Assembly: GCA_013389105.1 (NCBI GenBank) | Contig: JACADZ010000047.1 | Span: forward strand, 1-54,330 | Length of the DNA stretch: 54,330 bases | Source of the DNA: Parvularculaceae bacterium | Lineage (GTDB): Bacteria; Pseudomonadota; Alphaproteobacteria; Caulobacterales; Parvularculaceae | Direction: 5' to 3' | In this document: positions 1-8,450 of the stretch, in pieces | Layout: every line of letters begins with the position of its first letter | How positions within the stretch are numbered: position 1 is the first letter of the stretch | The notes under the pieces: generated by a model | What the model was told of the DNA's origin: nothing | Databases searched by the model: none | The model's input: the letters and a program-made list of their open reading frames with translations, nothing else | Position numbers and translations under genes: made by a program

Positions 1-2
1 CC

Positions 3-284
3 CCGGGGGCCGGCGACGGCGGGGTGGTGAGCGCGGCGTTCTCCGGCAAGGCCGGGGCGGGCAAGTTCGAGGTCTTTGTCGAAATCCTGCTGCAGAACAT
101 ATCCGATGCGGCGCGGGCGGCCGCGCGCGGCGGCGGCAAGGCGCTCGGCGCGGTCGCGCCCGGAGAACTTGTCGACGCGTATGCGCGCATGCGCGCGCTT
201 GCAAGCAGGGGCGAGGCGCTCAACGTCGACCGCGGCCAGATCCTGTTTGCGCTGTCCCGCGAGCTGAGGTCCGCATGCGGCTGA
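3..284 (+). CDS. holB: DNA polymerase III subunit delta' (C-terminal part)
   Basis: The window opens inside this gene, so only the last 93 or so codons are seen and the true start lies off the left edge. The visible part resembles the C-terminal helical domain of the clamp-loader delta' subunit: a helical stretch with a K-x-E-V-F-V-E-I-L-L segment followed by an A-L-N-V-D-R-x-Q-x-L motif, which is the typical A-L-N-L-D-R ending of HolB. Delta' is part of the gamma complex that loads the beta clamp on DNA. The stop overlaps the start of the following TatD gene by 10 bases, so the two are translationally coupled. In many alphaproteobacteria metG lies between holB and tatD; here it does not. The identification rests on a short C-terminal piece and on context. 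Confidence 0.75.
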   Translation, partial: PGAGDGGVVSAAFSGKAGAGKFEVFVEILLQNISDAARAAARGGGKALGAVAPGELVDAYARMRALASRGEALNVDRGQILFALSRELRSACG

Positions 285-1066
285 TCGACAGCCACGTCAA
301 CCTGCATCACGAGGCGTTCGCCGGCGATCTCGACGAGGTGATGGCCCGCGCCCGCGCCGCCGGGGTCATTGGTATGCTGACGATTTCCGACAAGCGCGCA
401 TCGACCGGCGCGATCTTGGCGCGGGCGGCGGCCTACCCGAACGTGTGGCGCTCGGTCGGCGTGCATCCGCATTACGTCAAGGACGACCCGGATCTGACCG
501 CCGAAGCCCTTGTCGATCTCGCGCAGCCGGCCGACGTGGTCGGCATCGGGGAATGCGGGCTCGATCATCACTACGAATACTCGCCGCGCGACATCCAGGA
601 GCAAGCCTTCAGGATGCACATCGAAGCGGCGCGGCGCACGGGCTTGCCGCTCATCATCCACACGCGCGAGGCCGACGAGGCGACGCTGGCGATCCTCAAG
701 GAAGAGCAGGGCGCAGGCGCGTTCACGCCGCTGTTGCACTGCTATACGGGCGGGCTGAAGCTCGCCGAAGCCGTGGTCGCCATGGGCGGTTACGTCTCCT
801 TCGCCGGAATCGTCACGTTCAAGGCGGCGGAAAACGTGCGCGAGGTCGCGCGCGCAGCGCCGCTGGATCGCCTTCTTGTCGAGACGGATTGCCCCTACCT
901 CGCACCTGTTCCCCATCGCGGGCGGCGATGCGAGCCGGCCCACGTCGTCGACGTTGCGATGAAGCTCGCCGAATTGAAGGGCGTCGGGCCGGAGGACCTT
1001 GCGGATGCGACCACGGCCAATTTTTTTCGCCTTTTCGCCCGGGCCAGTCTGACGGACCCCGCATGA
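275..1066 (+). CDS. TatD family metal-dependent hydrolase (DNase)
   Basis: 263 residues, full length for the TatD/YcfH amidohydrolase-fold family, whose members are divalent-metal nucleases (3'-5' exonuclease on DNA in TatD proper). Visible ligands: E in G-I-G-E-C-G-L-D, H in I-I-H-T-R-E, H in L-L-H-C-Y-T-G-G, and D in L-V-E-T-D-C-P-Y-L, all conserved. The N-terminal metal motif is odd: instead of D-S-H-x-H it reads D-S-H-V-N-L-H-H, so the second histidine of HxH is Asn9, with H11 and H12 just after. The ATG at 275 overlaps the end of holB, and the gene runs by 4 bases into the next metallo-beta-lactamase gene, making a coupled three-gene run that is common in this class. Family assignment is firm; activity with the altered metal site is open. 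Confidence 0.93.
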   Translation: MRLIDSHVNLHHEAFAGDLDEVMARARAAGVIGMLTISDKRASTGAILARAAAYPNVWRSVGVHPHYVKDDPDLTAEALVDLAQPADVVGIGECGLDHHYEYSPRDIQEQAFRMHIEAARRTGLPLIIHTREADEATLAILKEEQGAGAFTPLLHCYTGGLKLAEAVVAMGGYVSFAGIVTFKAAENVREVARAAPLDRLLVETDCPYLAPVPHRGRRCEPAHVVDVAMKLAELKGVGPEDLADATTANFFRLFARASLTDPA

Positions 1067-1878
1067 GCGATGTCAGCGTCACCGTGCTCGGCTGCGGGTC
1101 ATCGGGCGGCGTGCCGCGGCCGGGAGGCTCCGACGGAACCGGCGACTGGGGACAATGCGACCCGCACGAGCCCAAAAACCGCCGCATGCGCTGTTCGGCG
1201 CTCGTTGAACGCCGCGGCGCGAGCGGCGTCACGCGCGTGCTGGTTGACACATCGCCTGATCTGCGCACGCAGCTTCTTGCGGCGAAGTGCCCGGCGCTCG
1301 ACGCCGTTCTGTATACGCATGATCATGCCGACCAGACCCACGGCATCGACGATCTGCGTCCGCTGGTGATCGCCCAGCGCCGGCGCGTGCCCGTCTACAT
1401 GGACGCGTCGACGCGCGCGGGGCTGATGACGCGCTTCCGCTATTGTTTCGAGCAGGCGCCCGGCAGCCTTTATCCGCCGATCCTCGAGGCGCGGGAGATG
1501 CCGCCGCCGGGGGTCGCCTTCGCCGTCGAAGGAGCCGGGGGAGCGATCCCGATCGTCGCATTTGCGCAGGACCATGGCGGGCTGACTTCACTCGGATTCC
1601 GCTTCGGCGCCATCGCTTATTCGAGCGATGTCGTTGGCCTGCCGGAGGAGAGCTTCCGGCTGCTTGAAGGCGCCGACACCTGGATCGTCGACGCGCTGCA
1701 GATGAAGCCGCATAAGACGCACGCCCATCTGGACCTCGCCTTGTCGTGGATCGCGCGGGTGAAGCCTCGTCGCGCCATCCTTACCAATCTCCACGTCTCG
1801 ATGGACTACGATACGCTCCGCCGCACTCTGCCGGCTAACGTCGAGCCGGCCTATGACGGTCTCGTCGTGACAACCTGA
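1063..1878 (+). CDS. MBL fold metallo-hydrolase, PhnP-like
   Basis: 271 residues. The ATG at 1063 overlaps the TatD stop (ATGA), which sets the start although the frame is open far upstream. Metallo-beta-lactamase fold: opening V-T-V-L-G-C-G-S-S-G-G-V-P, metal motif T-H-D-H-A-D-Q-T-H-G near residue 87, a later S-S-D in beta strand A-Y-S-S-D-V, and a C-terminal H in N-L-H-V-S-M-D-Y. The cysteine-rich N-terminal segment (G-Q-C-D and R-M-R-C-S-A) is typical of the PhnP/lipoate-ligase-B-related branch, which hydrolyses cyclic phosphodiesters such as 5-phosphoribosyl-1,2-cyclic phosphate. No phn genes are near, so a phosphonate role is not implied. Constantly found next to tatD in alphaproteobacteria; the physiological substrate is unknown to me. 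Confidence 0.88.
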   Translation: MSDVSVTVLGCGSSGGVPRPGGSDGTGDWGQCDPHEPKNRRMRCSALVERRGASGVTRVLVDTSPDLRTQLLAAKCPALDAVLYTHDHADQTHGIDDLRPLVIAQRRRVPVYMDASTRAGLMTRFRYCFEQAPGSLYPPILEAREMPPPGVAFAVEGAGGAIPIVAFAQDHGGLTSLGFRFGAIAYSSDVVGLPEESFRLLEGADTWIVDALQMKPHKTHAHLDLALSWIARVKPRRAILTNLHVSMDYDTLRRTLPANVEPAYDGLVVTT

Positions 1879-1893
1879 GCCGTCCTGCCGCCG

Positions 1894-1921
1894 GCACAAT
1901 TTGCGACAATATAAATTGTGC
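1894..1921. repeat. AT-rich inverted repeat between convergent genes
   Basis: GCACAATTT (1894-1902) and AAATTGTGC (1913-1921) form perfect 9-base arms around a 10-base spacer. It lies in the 53-base gap between the convergent MBL gene and the penicillin acylase gene, and is strikingly AT-rich for this window. It could act as a weak bidirectional transcription stop, but no clear T tract follows on either strand, or as a protein-binding palindrome. Confidence 0.5.
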
Positions 1922-1931
1922 GACTTACACG

Positions 1932-4088
1932 TCAGCGGCCTGGCCGGTAGTCGCGGGTCGCCTCGGCGAGCAGCGCATCGAGCTTCATCGGCGGCGTCTT
2001 CCATTGTTCTTCGGCGAAGAGCGGCGCCTGGTCAGCATAATGCGGCGACGCCTGATCAAGCGTCGCCGACCCGAACTGGTGAATGGTCCGGACGAGCGGC
2101 GGGCCGCCGTCGGCCGGCCAGTCGGCATAAACGATGTAGGTGTCGCCGCCGGCTGCAGGCTGGACCCCGTTTGTTGGTTCGCCGGCGGGATAGACGGCGC
2201 GCAGAGTATCGGGTCCGCCGTCGAGCGGCAGGCTGAGGTCGCCGCGGATGAGGCGCACCGCCTCGCCCCATTCAGGGTCGAGGCGCCCAAAGCCCTCCTT
2301 GAACTCGGCGATCGCGCGCCGGAGCGCGACGCCCTCGTCCTTCTCGGCGATCTCCTCTGGAGCCTCGATGAGCCGGTGGCCGAGGGCAAGATAACCGATG
2401 CGCACGGCGAGCGCCGCCGCGCGATTTCGGCGTTCGGTCGATCCGTCCCATGACGAAAGCACTTCGAGCGCCGCCCGGACGTCGGGTTCGGCGCTTCCTG
2501 CTTCGCGTTCGATCAGCCTCGCGATAAGGCGGCGCAGCCGCGAATCCGGCGCATAGAGCGCGTCCATTTTGTAGCTGACGAATTCTTCGGCGGTGATGCT
2601 GTCGTCGCCGCCGTAGAGTTCCTGGATGCGGATGCCGCGATTGGTCGTACGCTGGTCGATGCCGAGATGGGCCGGATAGAGCGAAGGATCGGGATTGTCG
2701 GCGGGCGCAGACGACTGGAACGGCGTGTGATTGGCGTTGACGACGTAGCCCGACGCCGGCGCGACCACCGAAGGCGCCGTCCCGAACGGCAGCACGCCTT
2801 TCCAGACGAGCGACAATCTCGAACCGTCCGCCGTAACCGACCAATCCTGTTCGGCCGATCGGTCTGGAATCGCGGCGTTGTAAATGTAGGCGATCATCCC
2901 GCTCCTGTCGGCGTAGACGGCGTTAAGGCTCGGAATGGCCTGCATCTCCATGGCGGCGCGCCATGAGGAAAAATCCTTCGCCTTGTTCATGCGCCGCCAT
3001 TGTTCGACGGCGCGGATATCCCCCGCCCCGCCATAGGAAACGGCGAAAACGCCCGTCGGAGTCACGAATACTGGTCCGTGAACGGAGCGATAAATGGGGC
3101 GGGCGACCGGCAGCGAGAACGGTCCGAAGAGCTTGACGCGAAATCGGGCGACGCCCCGCTCGAGCTCTCTCCATTCGCCGTCCATCAAGTAGCGGGTCGG
3201 ATTTTTCGCATTATCGACCTTGAGCGCGAACACGTCGACAAGATCGGGAGAATTGACTGTATGCGCCCAGCCGAGATCGGGCCCGACGCCGTGCAGGATC
3301 ACCGGCGAGCCCGGAAAGACGCCGCCGATCATGTCCCAGCCTTCGTCCGATTTGACGCGCGCCTCATACCACGCGACGGGGCCGGTGTAGGGCTGATGCG
3401 AATTCACCATCAGCCGCGTATGCCCGTCCGCTGACCGCGACGGCGCGACCGCCATGGCGTTCGATCCAAGTTCGGCGCCAGGCGCGAGATGGAGAAAAGC
3501 CGTGCGCAGGCTTTCGAGGGCGGCGCTCCTTTTCTCGTCTCCAGCGAAAAGCTGCTTGAATGAGACGTCAAGGCCGTAGAAAAACGGCGTGCGCGAAGCG
3601 AAGCCTGCGACGATGTCTTTTCCTGTGACCGGGGCCGCGCCTCCCGCGCAGACGCTGCGTTCAGCGCAAAAGAGATTGAGACCGGCGGCATACGCCTCGA
3701 CAATGGCGCGCGTTTCCGGGTCGAGGTCCTTGTACTTGGCGTCGATATCACGCCAGATCCCGAGCGCGGCGATGAGATAGTCAGTAACGGCCCCGTCCTT
3801 GCCGATACGGCTCGCGAGCCTGCCGCGCGAAAAGAACAGCACTTCCTCGAGCGTCTTCCAGTCGTCTTCGGCGTGGGCGTAAGCGAGGCCGAAGGCAACG
3901 TCGGCGTCGCGGGCGCCCAGGATATGGGGCACGCCGTATCGGTCGCGGATGATGCGCGGGTCATAGCTCTGCGCCGCCGCCCTTGCCGCACCGGCGTCAA
4001 AGGCGGGTCCGGACGGCGCCCAGAGATAGACGGCGGCTGCGAGCGCGGCTGCTCCAATAACTGCGAGCACGACCGTTACAGGCTTCAT
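1932..4088 (-). CDS. Penicillin acylase family protein (Ntn hydrolase), secreted
   Basis: 718 residues, the usual size for the autoprocessed penicillin G acylase / acyl-homoserine lactone acylase (S45) family. Residues 5-23 form a hydrophobic signal or anchor (V-T-V-V-L-A-V-I-G-A-A-A-L-A). The alpha region carries I-R-D-R-Y-G-V-P-H-I around 47-57. The nucleophile serine is Ser209 in L-G-S-N-A-M-A-V, the usual G-S-N cleavage and catalytic site, followed by the H-Q-P segment of the beta chain; a later D-x-x-G-N-I-like segment reads D-R-S-G-M-I-A-Y-I-Y-N. The family cleaves amides in beta-lactams, N-acyl homoserine lactones or related acylated compounds; the substrate cannot be read from sequence. 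It is divergent from the alkaline phosphatase gene (about 150 bases apart) and monocistronic. Confidence 0.9.
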   Translation of the reverse strand: MKPVTVVLAVIGAAALAAAVYLWAPSGPAFDAGAARAAAQSYDPRIIRDRYGVPHILGARDADVAFGLAYAHAEDDWKTLEEVLFFSRGRLASRIGKDGAVTDYLIAALGIWRDIDAKYKDLDPETRAIVEAYAAGLNLFCAERSVCAGGAAPVTGKDIVAGFASRTPFFYGLDVSFKQLFAGDEKRSAALESLRTAFLHLAPGAELGSNAMAVAPSRSADGHTRLMVNSHQPYTGPVAWYEARVKSDEGWDMIGGVFPGSPVILHGVGPDLGWAHTVNSPDLVDVFALKVDNAKNPTRYLMDGEWRELERGVARFRVKLFGPFSLPVARPIYRSVHGPVFVTPTGVFAVSYGGAGDIRAVEQWRRMNKAKDFSSWRAAMEMQAIPSLNAVYADRSGMIAYIYNAAIPDRSAEQDWSVTADGSRLSLVWKGVLPFGTAPSVVAPASGYVVNANHTPFQSSAPADNPDPSLYPAHLGIDQRTTNRGIRIQELYGGDDSITAEEFVSYKMDALYAPDSRLRRLIARLIEREAGSAEPDVRAALEVLSSWDGSTERRNRAAALAVRIGYLALGHRLIEAPEEIAEKDEGVALRRAIAEFKEGFGRLDPEWGEAVRLIRGDLSLPLDGGPDTLRAVYPAGEPTNGVQPAAGGDTYIVYADWPADGGPPLVRTIHQFGSATLDQASPHYADQAPLFAEEQWKTPPMKLDALLAEATRDYRPGR

Positions 4089-4197
4089 TGAGGGCCCTTT
4101 CCTTATCCGTTTCAGCGGCGTCGCTCAAACCTGACGAAGGCTAGCGCGATGCGTTCGAGGCGCGCAGGGTATTTTGCAGCCCGCCGCATTGAAACTG

Positions 4198-4213
4198 TCG
4201 CGGAGTTCCGCGA
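4198..4213. promoter_or_regulatory. Palindrome upstream of alkaline phosphatase
   Basis: TCGCGGA (4198-4204), two bases, then TCCGCGA (4207-4213): perfect 7-base arms ending 28 bases before the ATG at 4242. The left arm follows CTG, giving CTGTCGC, which resembles half of a Pho box, but there is no second CTGTCAT repeat. Either a regulator site or a 5' leader hairpin. Confidence 0.4.
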
Positions 4214-4241
4214 TAGGACGCTCATAGCAAGGGAGTTGCTC

Positions 4242-5810
4242 ATGCGCGCCGCCGTTGTGTCTCTGGTCGCCCTAGCCTCACTGGGCGCCGCCCGGGCCGA
4301 TCCAGTCCCGCAAAGCGGCGACGTCTGGTATCAGGACGCCGGCAAGGCGCTCGTCGCCCGCAAGGCGGTAAAGCCCAACACCAAGTCGGCGCGCAACGTC
4401 ATCTTGTTTGTCGGCGACGGCATGGACCCGACGACCGTCACAGCAGCGCGGATCCTTGATGGGCAGTCGCGCGGCCAGTCGGGCGAGGAGAACCTCCTCG
4501 CCTTCGAGAAGCTACCCTTTCTCGCCATGGCGAAGACTTACAACACCAACGCCCAGGTGCCCGACTCAGCCGGCACGATGTCCGCCATGATGACCGGCGT
4601 GAAGACGAAGGCCGGCGTCCTCTCGATTACCGATGCGGCTTCCCATGGCGACTGCGCGGGCTCGCTCGCCGCGAAAGCGGCGACGATCGGCGAACTCGCC
4701 GAACAGGCCGGATTGGCGACCGGCGTCGTCACTACCACCCGCCTCACCCATGCGACGCCCGCGGCTGTCTACGCCCATGCGCCGAACCGCGACTGGGAGG
4801 CGGACTCGAGCCTCCCGGAAGGCGCCGCGCAGCTGGGCTGCACGGACATCGCGCGCCAGCTCATCGAGTTCCCGTATGGGGACGGCCTTGAGGTCGCGCT
4901 CGGCGGCGGGCGCGCGCAGTTTACACCTGCGGAACTGGCCGATCCGGAATACCCCGACCGCAAGGGCGTGCGCCGCGACAACCGCGACCTGACGGCGGAA
5001 TGGACGAAGAAGTCGAACCGTCATCGCTATGTGTGGAACAAGGCGGAGTTCGAGGCGATCGATCCCGCGCAGGCGCCGCGCCTGCTTGGCCTTTTTGAAA
5101 CTTCGCACATGCAGTGGGAGGCCGACCGCGGCGTCGATCCAGCCGGTGAGCCCTCGCTTGCGGAAATGACCGCGAAGGCCATCGACATACTGCGGCAGGA
5201 CAAGGATGGTTTCTTTCTGATGGTCGAGGCGGGCCGCATAGATCACGCGCATCACGCCGGCAACGCCGCGCGGGCGCTTTATGATACTCAGGCCCTGTCG
5301 AAAGCGGTCGAAGCGGCGTTGTCAAAGACGAGCGCCAAGGACACGCTGATAATCGTCACCGCCGATCACGGACACACCCTCAGCATTCAGGGGTATCCTG
5401 CGCGGGGCTCGAACATTCTCGGCCTCGCGACCGCCATCGAAGGCGCAGAAGGCGGCGCCAGCGAGAACGGCTATTGGCTCGCGCTCGACAAGAAGCCCTA
5501 CACGACGCTTGGCTACGCGAACGGTCCCGGCTCTGTCTTTGCTGGAGAAGGCCCAGCGACGGGCAAGAAGCCGATCGGGCGGCCGGCGCCGCGGCAGGAG
5601 GAAGCTGTCGACGTAAGCTACCGTCAGCAGTCGACCGTCCCGATGTATTCGGAGACCCATGGCGGTCAGGACGTGACGATTTATGCGGTCGGGCCGCGCG
5701 CCCATCTCTTTGGGGGAGTCGTCGAGCAGAACTACATCTACCACGTCATCAGCGACGCGCTCGGCCTCGAGAAGCGCGCCGCAAAGGCGATGACCTCGAC
5801 CCGCGACTAA
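4242..5810 (+). CDS. Alkaline phosphatase, secreted
   Basis: 522 residues from the ATG at 4242, chosen because a GGGAG ribosome-binding site lies 7 bases before it and a signal peptide (M-R-A-A-V-V-S-L-V-A-L-A-S-L-G-A-A-R-A) begins there; the open frame extends upstream without support. PhoA-superfamily residues are all visible: metal Asp in V-G-D-G-M-D, the phosphorylated Ser109 in P-D-S-A-G-T-M, metal ligands in E-A-G-R-I-D-H-A-H-H, D-H in T-A-D-H-G-H, and the last His in E-T-H-G-G-Q-D-V. It hydrolyses phosphomonoesters in the periplasm to supply phosphate. Single gene, convergent with aspS. A palindrome sits just upstream, but no full PhoB box is visible, so phosphate control is not shown by the sequence. 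Confidence 0.94.
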   Translation: MRAAVVSLVALASLGAARADPVPQSGDVWYQDAGKALVARKAVKPNTKSARNVILFVGDGMDPTTVTAARILDGQSRGQSGEENLLAFEKLPFLAMAKTYNTNAQVPDSAGTMSAMMTGVKTKAGVLSITDAASHGDCAGSLAAKAATIGELAEQAGLATGVVTTTRLTHATPAAVYAHAPNRDWEADSSLPEGAAQLGCTDIARQLIEFPYGDGLEVALGGGRAQFTPAELADPEYPDRKGVRRDNRDLTAEWTKKSNRHRYVWNKAEFEAIDPAQAPRLLGLFETSHMQWEADRGVDPAGEPSLAEMTAKAIDILRQDKDGFFLMVEAGRIDHAHHAGNAARALYDTQALSKAVEAALSKTSAKDTLIIVTADHGHTLSIQGYPARGSNILGLATAIEGAEGGASENGYWLALDKKPYTTLGYANGPGSVFAGEGPATGKKPIGRPAPRQEEAVDVSYRQQSTVPMYSETHGGQDVTIYAVGPRAHLFGGVVEQNYIYHVISDALGLEKRAAKAMTSTRD

Positions 5811-5824
5811 GGCTGCGCCGCCGG

Positions 5825-7636
5825 CTAGGGCTTCTTCTCCGCGATTGGGTGGACTACGCGGATGTGCAGCTCCTTAAGCTGCTTTTCCGTCGGCTCATTC
5901 GGCGCCTGCATCATCAGGTCCTGCGCCTGCTGGTTCAGCGGGAAAGCGATCACCTCGCGGATGTTCTCCGCGCCGGCGAGCAGCATGACGATTCGATCGA
6001 CGCCGGGGGCGGAGCCTCCATGCGGAGGCGCGCCATACCGGAAAGCGTTCAGCATGCCGCCGAATTTGGCCTCGACCGTCTCTTTAGAATAACCGGCAAT
6101 CTCGAAGGCCTTGATCATGATGTCGGGTTTGTGATTGCGAATCGCGCCCGAGGAGAGTTCGACGCCGTTGCAGACGATGTCGTACTGGAAGGCCGTGATC
6201 TTCTCGATGGTGTCGCGGTCGCCCTTGTCGAGCGCGAGGAACTTCGCGTGGTCGAAGTTCGGCATCGAGAACGGGTTGTGGGAGAAGTCGATTTTCTTCT
6301 CCTCCTCGTTCCACTCATACATCGGAAAATCGACGATCCAGCAGAACTTGAACTGGTCGAGATCGACGAGACCGAGGTCGAGCCCGACCTTCTGCCGCGC
6401 GGCGCCTGCGAACTTATAGAACTCGGACGGCCTGCCGGCGATGAAGAAGGCAGCGTCGCCGACTTTCAGGTTGAACTGCCTGCGGATCGCCTCGGCGCGC
6501 TCGGGGCCTATGTTCTTGGCGATCGGCCCTGCGCCGCCTTCCTCGCCTTCCCGCCAGAATATGTATCCAAGGCCCGGCTGGCCCTCCCCTTGCGCCCACG
6601 AGTTCATCTTGTCGCAGAAGGCGCGGCTGCCGCCGCCGGGAGCCGGCAAGCCCCAGATCTCGATTTTCGGATCCTTTTCGAGCATGCCGGCGAACACCTT
6701 GAAGCCGCTGCCGCGGAAATGCGCGGAGACGTCGCCCATCTCGATCGGGTTGCGAAGATCGGGCTTGTCGGAGCCGTATTTCCGAATGGCGTCGGCGAAC
6801 CTGATCTGCGGAAAAGGCGGCTTCGTGACGCGCTTGCCGTTCGCAAACTCCTCAAACACCCCGGAGAGCACCGGGCCGATGGCGTTGAACACGTCGTCCT
6901 GGGTGACGAAGCTCATCTCGAAGTCGAGCTGATAGAACTCGCCGGGCGAGCGATCGGCGCGCGCGTCCTCATCACGGAAGCAGGGGGCGATCTGGAAGTA
7001 GCGGTCGAAGCCCGCGACCATCAGCAGTTGCTTGAACTGTTGCGGCGCCTGCGGGAGAGCATAGAACTTGCCCGGATGCATGCGGGAGGGGACAAGAAAG
7101 TCGCGCGCGCCCTCAGGGGACGAAGCAGTCAAGATCGGGGTCTGGAATTCTACAAAGCCCTGCTCGATCATCCGTCGGCGGAGCGATGAGATCACATGAC
7201 TGCGCAGGACGACGGAGCGGTGCAGCTTCTCTCGGCGGAGGTCGAGGAAGCGGTATTTAAGACGGATGTCTTCAGGGTAATCCGGCTCGCCGAACACAGG
7301 TAGCGGCAGGTCCTCTGCCGCGGAAAGACATTCGAACGCCGTCACCCGCACTTCGATTTCTCCGGTCGGCAGGCCGGCGTTGACCGTCTCCGGCGTGCGC
7401 GCGACGACCGTACCGTCGATGCGGATGACGCTCTCGGCGCGCACCCGCTCGATTTCCTTGAAGACCGCAGCTTCCGGTTCGACAACGAGCTGCGTCAGAC
7501 CGTAATGGTCGCGCAGATCGATAAACAGGAGCCCGCCATGGTCGCGCTTGCGGTGCACCCAGCCCGAAAGGCGCACGGTCTCGCCGACCGCGCTCTTGCG
7601 CAGCGCGCCGCAGGTGTGAGTTCGGTAGGCGTGCAT
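5825..7636 (-). CDS. aspS: Aspartate--tRNA ligase (probably Asp/Asn non-discriminating)
   Basis: 603 residues from the ATG at 7636 (start of [10 protein letters not shown]), the usual N-terminus for bacterial AspRS; the frame extends another 38 codons upstream but that part is not conserved. Class II synthetase: N-terminal OB-fold anticodon domain (about 1-105), catalytic core with motif 2 [10 protein letters not shown], the bacterial GAD insertion (about 285-420), and motif 3 G-x-D-R near the C-terminus (G-V-D-R-I-V-M-L). In the anticodon domain the sequence R-K-R-D-H-G-G carries His33 where discriminating E. coli AspRS has Leu. From published work on Pseudomonas AspRS this His goes with charging of both tRNA-Asp and tRNA-Asn, followed by GatCAB amidation. 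Follows ldtR on the same strand, apparently as its own unit. Confidence 0.97.
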   Translation of the reverse strand: MHAYRTHTCGALRKSAVGETVRLSGWVHRKRDHGGLLFIDLRDHYGLTQLVVEPEAAVFKEIERVRAESVIRIDGTVVARTPETVNAGLPTGEIEVRVTAFECLSAAEDLPLPVFGEPDYPEDIRLKYRFLDLRREKLHRSVVLRSHVISSLRRRMIEQGFVEFQTPILTASSPEGARDFLVPSRMHPGKFYALPQAPQQFKQLLMVAGFDRYFQIAPCFRDEDARADRSPGEFYQLDFEMSFVTQDDVFNAIGPVLSGVFEEFANGKRVTKPPFPQIRFADAIRKYGSDKPDLRNPIEMGDVSAHFRGSGFKVFAGMLEKDPKIEIWGLPAPGGGSRAFCDKMNSWAQGEGQPGLGYIFWREGEEGGAGPIAKNIGPERAEAIRRQFNLKVGDAAFFIAGRPSEFYKFAGAARQKVGLDLGLVDLDQFKFCWIVDFPMYEWNEEEKKIDFSHNPFSMPNFDHAKFLALDKGDRDTIEKITAFQYDIVCNGVELSSGAIRNHKPDIMIKAFEIAGYSKETVEAKFGGMLNAFRYGAPPHGGSAPGVDRIVMLLAGAENIREVIAFPLNQQAQDLMMQAPNEPTEKQLKELHIRVVHPIAEKKP

Positions 7637-7740
7637 GAATCTCCCCGCAGATACAAAGGTCTTGGAGGGGCCGGAGTGGCGAAGGCGGCGCGGGGTGTCA
7701 AGGGTCGCGACAGGGCGTTCGACGAACGGAACGCAAGCGA

Positions 7741-7758
7741 CCGCCCGCATCCGGGCGG
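7741..7758 (-). terminator. Hairpin after ldtR, probable terminator
   Basis: CCGCCCG (7741-7747), 4-base loop, CGGGCGG (7752-7758): a perfect GC-rich 7-base stem lying 20 bases past the ldtR stop on the minus strand and before aspS. The tract after it on the minus strand (TCGCTTGCGTT) is only moderately T-rich, so intrinsic termination may be partial. Confidence 0.45.
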
Positions 7759-7778
7759 GTAACCGGATTCGCGGCCGC

Positions 7779-8315
7779 CTAAAGGCGGAATCTGACCTGG
7801 TCGGCCCAGAAGCGTTCGAGCCGCTGCAGCGCCTTGTTGGTCTGCTCGATCAGGGCGAGATCGACGCCGCCCACCTGCTCGACCGAGGCAAGCTGACGAT
7901 CGTAAAGCGCCGCTAACCGGGCGCGGACTTCAAGGCCGGCCGGGGTCAGCGACACGCGCTTGGACCTCTTGTCGACGCTTGAGCGCTGGTCCTGGATATA
8001 GCCTTTGTCGATCAGCTGCTTCAGGTTGTAGGAGACGTTCGAGCCGAGGTAATGGCCGCGCGAGCGCAGTTCCCCCGGCGTCAGTTCGGCTTCGCCGATA
8101 TTGTAAAGGAGCAGCGCCTGCACGGAATTAATGTCCGTCTGTCCGATGCGCTCAAGTTCGTCCTTGATTACGTCGAGGAGCTGGCGGTGAAGCCGTTCGA
8201 CAAGGTGAAGGAGCTGGAGATAGGAAGTCTTAAGGCTTTCGCGCTCCGGCTGCGGGGCCGGCGCCGTTTTGCCGTAGAACGCCTCGGATTTTCGCGCGCC
8301 GTCGAAAGCCGCCAT
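7779..8315 (-). CDS. ldtR: MarR family winged-helix regulator, LdtR type
   Basis: 178 residues from the ATG at 8315, preceded by GAGGCG; a TTG six codons further upstream (8333) is possible. Central winged helix with the recognition segment [15 protein letters not shown] and wing [13 protein letters not shown]. The G-H-Y[12 protein letters not shown] signature marks the LdtR group of alphaproteobacterial MarR regulators, named in Liberibacter for control of an L,D-transpeptidase gene. It is divergent from hemB, with about 135 bases between them and a palindrome that could be its own operator. Targets here are unknown; autoregulation and control of hemB are inferences from position. Confidence 0.85.
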   Translation of the reverse strand: MAAFDGARKSEAFYGKTAPAPQPERESLKTSYLQLLHLVERLHRQLLDVIKDELERIGQTDINSVQALLLYNIGEAELTPGELRSRGHYLGSNVSYNLKQLIDKGYIQDQRSSVDKRSKRVSLTPAGLEVRARLAALYDRQLASVEQVGGVDLALIEQTNKALQRLERFWADQVRFRL

Positions 8316-8397
8316 GGGAAACGCCTCACTCAAAATATGCCCGTTATCGGCCTAAATACGCGCGGAACCTCTAAATCGCCGTTAAGCGAGGCCCTTC

Positions 8398-8413
8398 AAT
8401 TTGCAATCAAATT
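8398..8413. promoter_or_regulatory. Candidate MarR/LdtR operator between ldtR and hemB
   Basis: AATTTG, 4 bases, CAAATT: a perfect 16-base AT-rich palindrome in the divergent ldtR-hemB gap, 38 bases before the hemB ATG. Length and spacing suit a MarR dimer. No experimental consensus is claimed. Confidence 0.45.
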
Positions 8414-8450
8414 CTAACCGGCGCAGTAAGGCGCGAGGGAAATCAACGCG

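Noticed and set aside
4190-4213. Pho box before the alkaline phosphatase gene
   Set aside because: Only one CTGTC-like half is present and the second 7-base repeat at the proper 11-base spacing is missing.
4149-4241. Upstream extension of the alkaline phosphatase frame
   Set aside because: The added 31 residues precede a clear signal peptide and have no ribosome-binding site; they run through the divergent promoter region.
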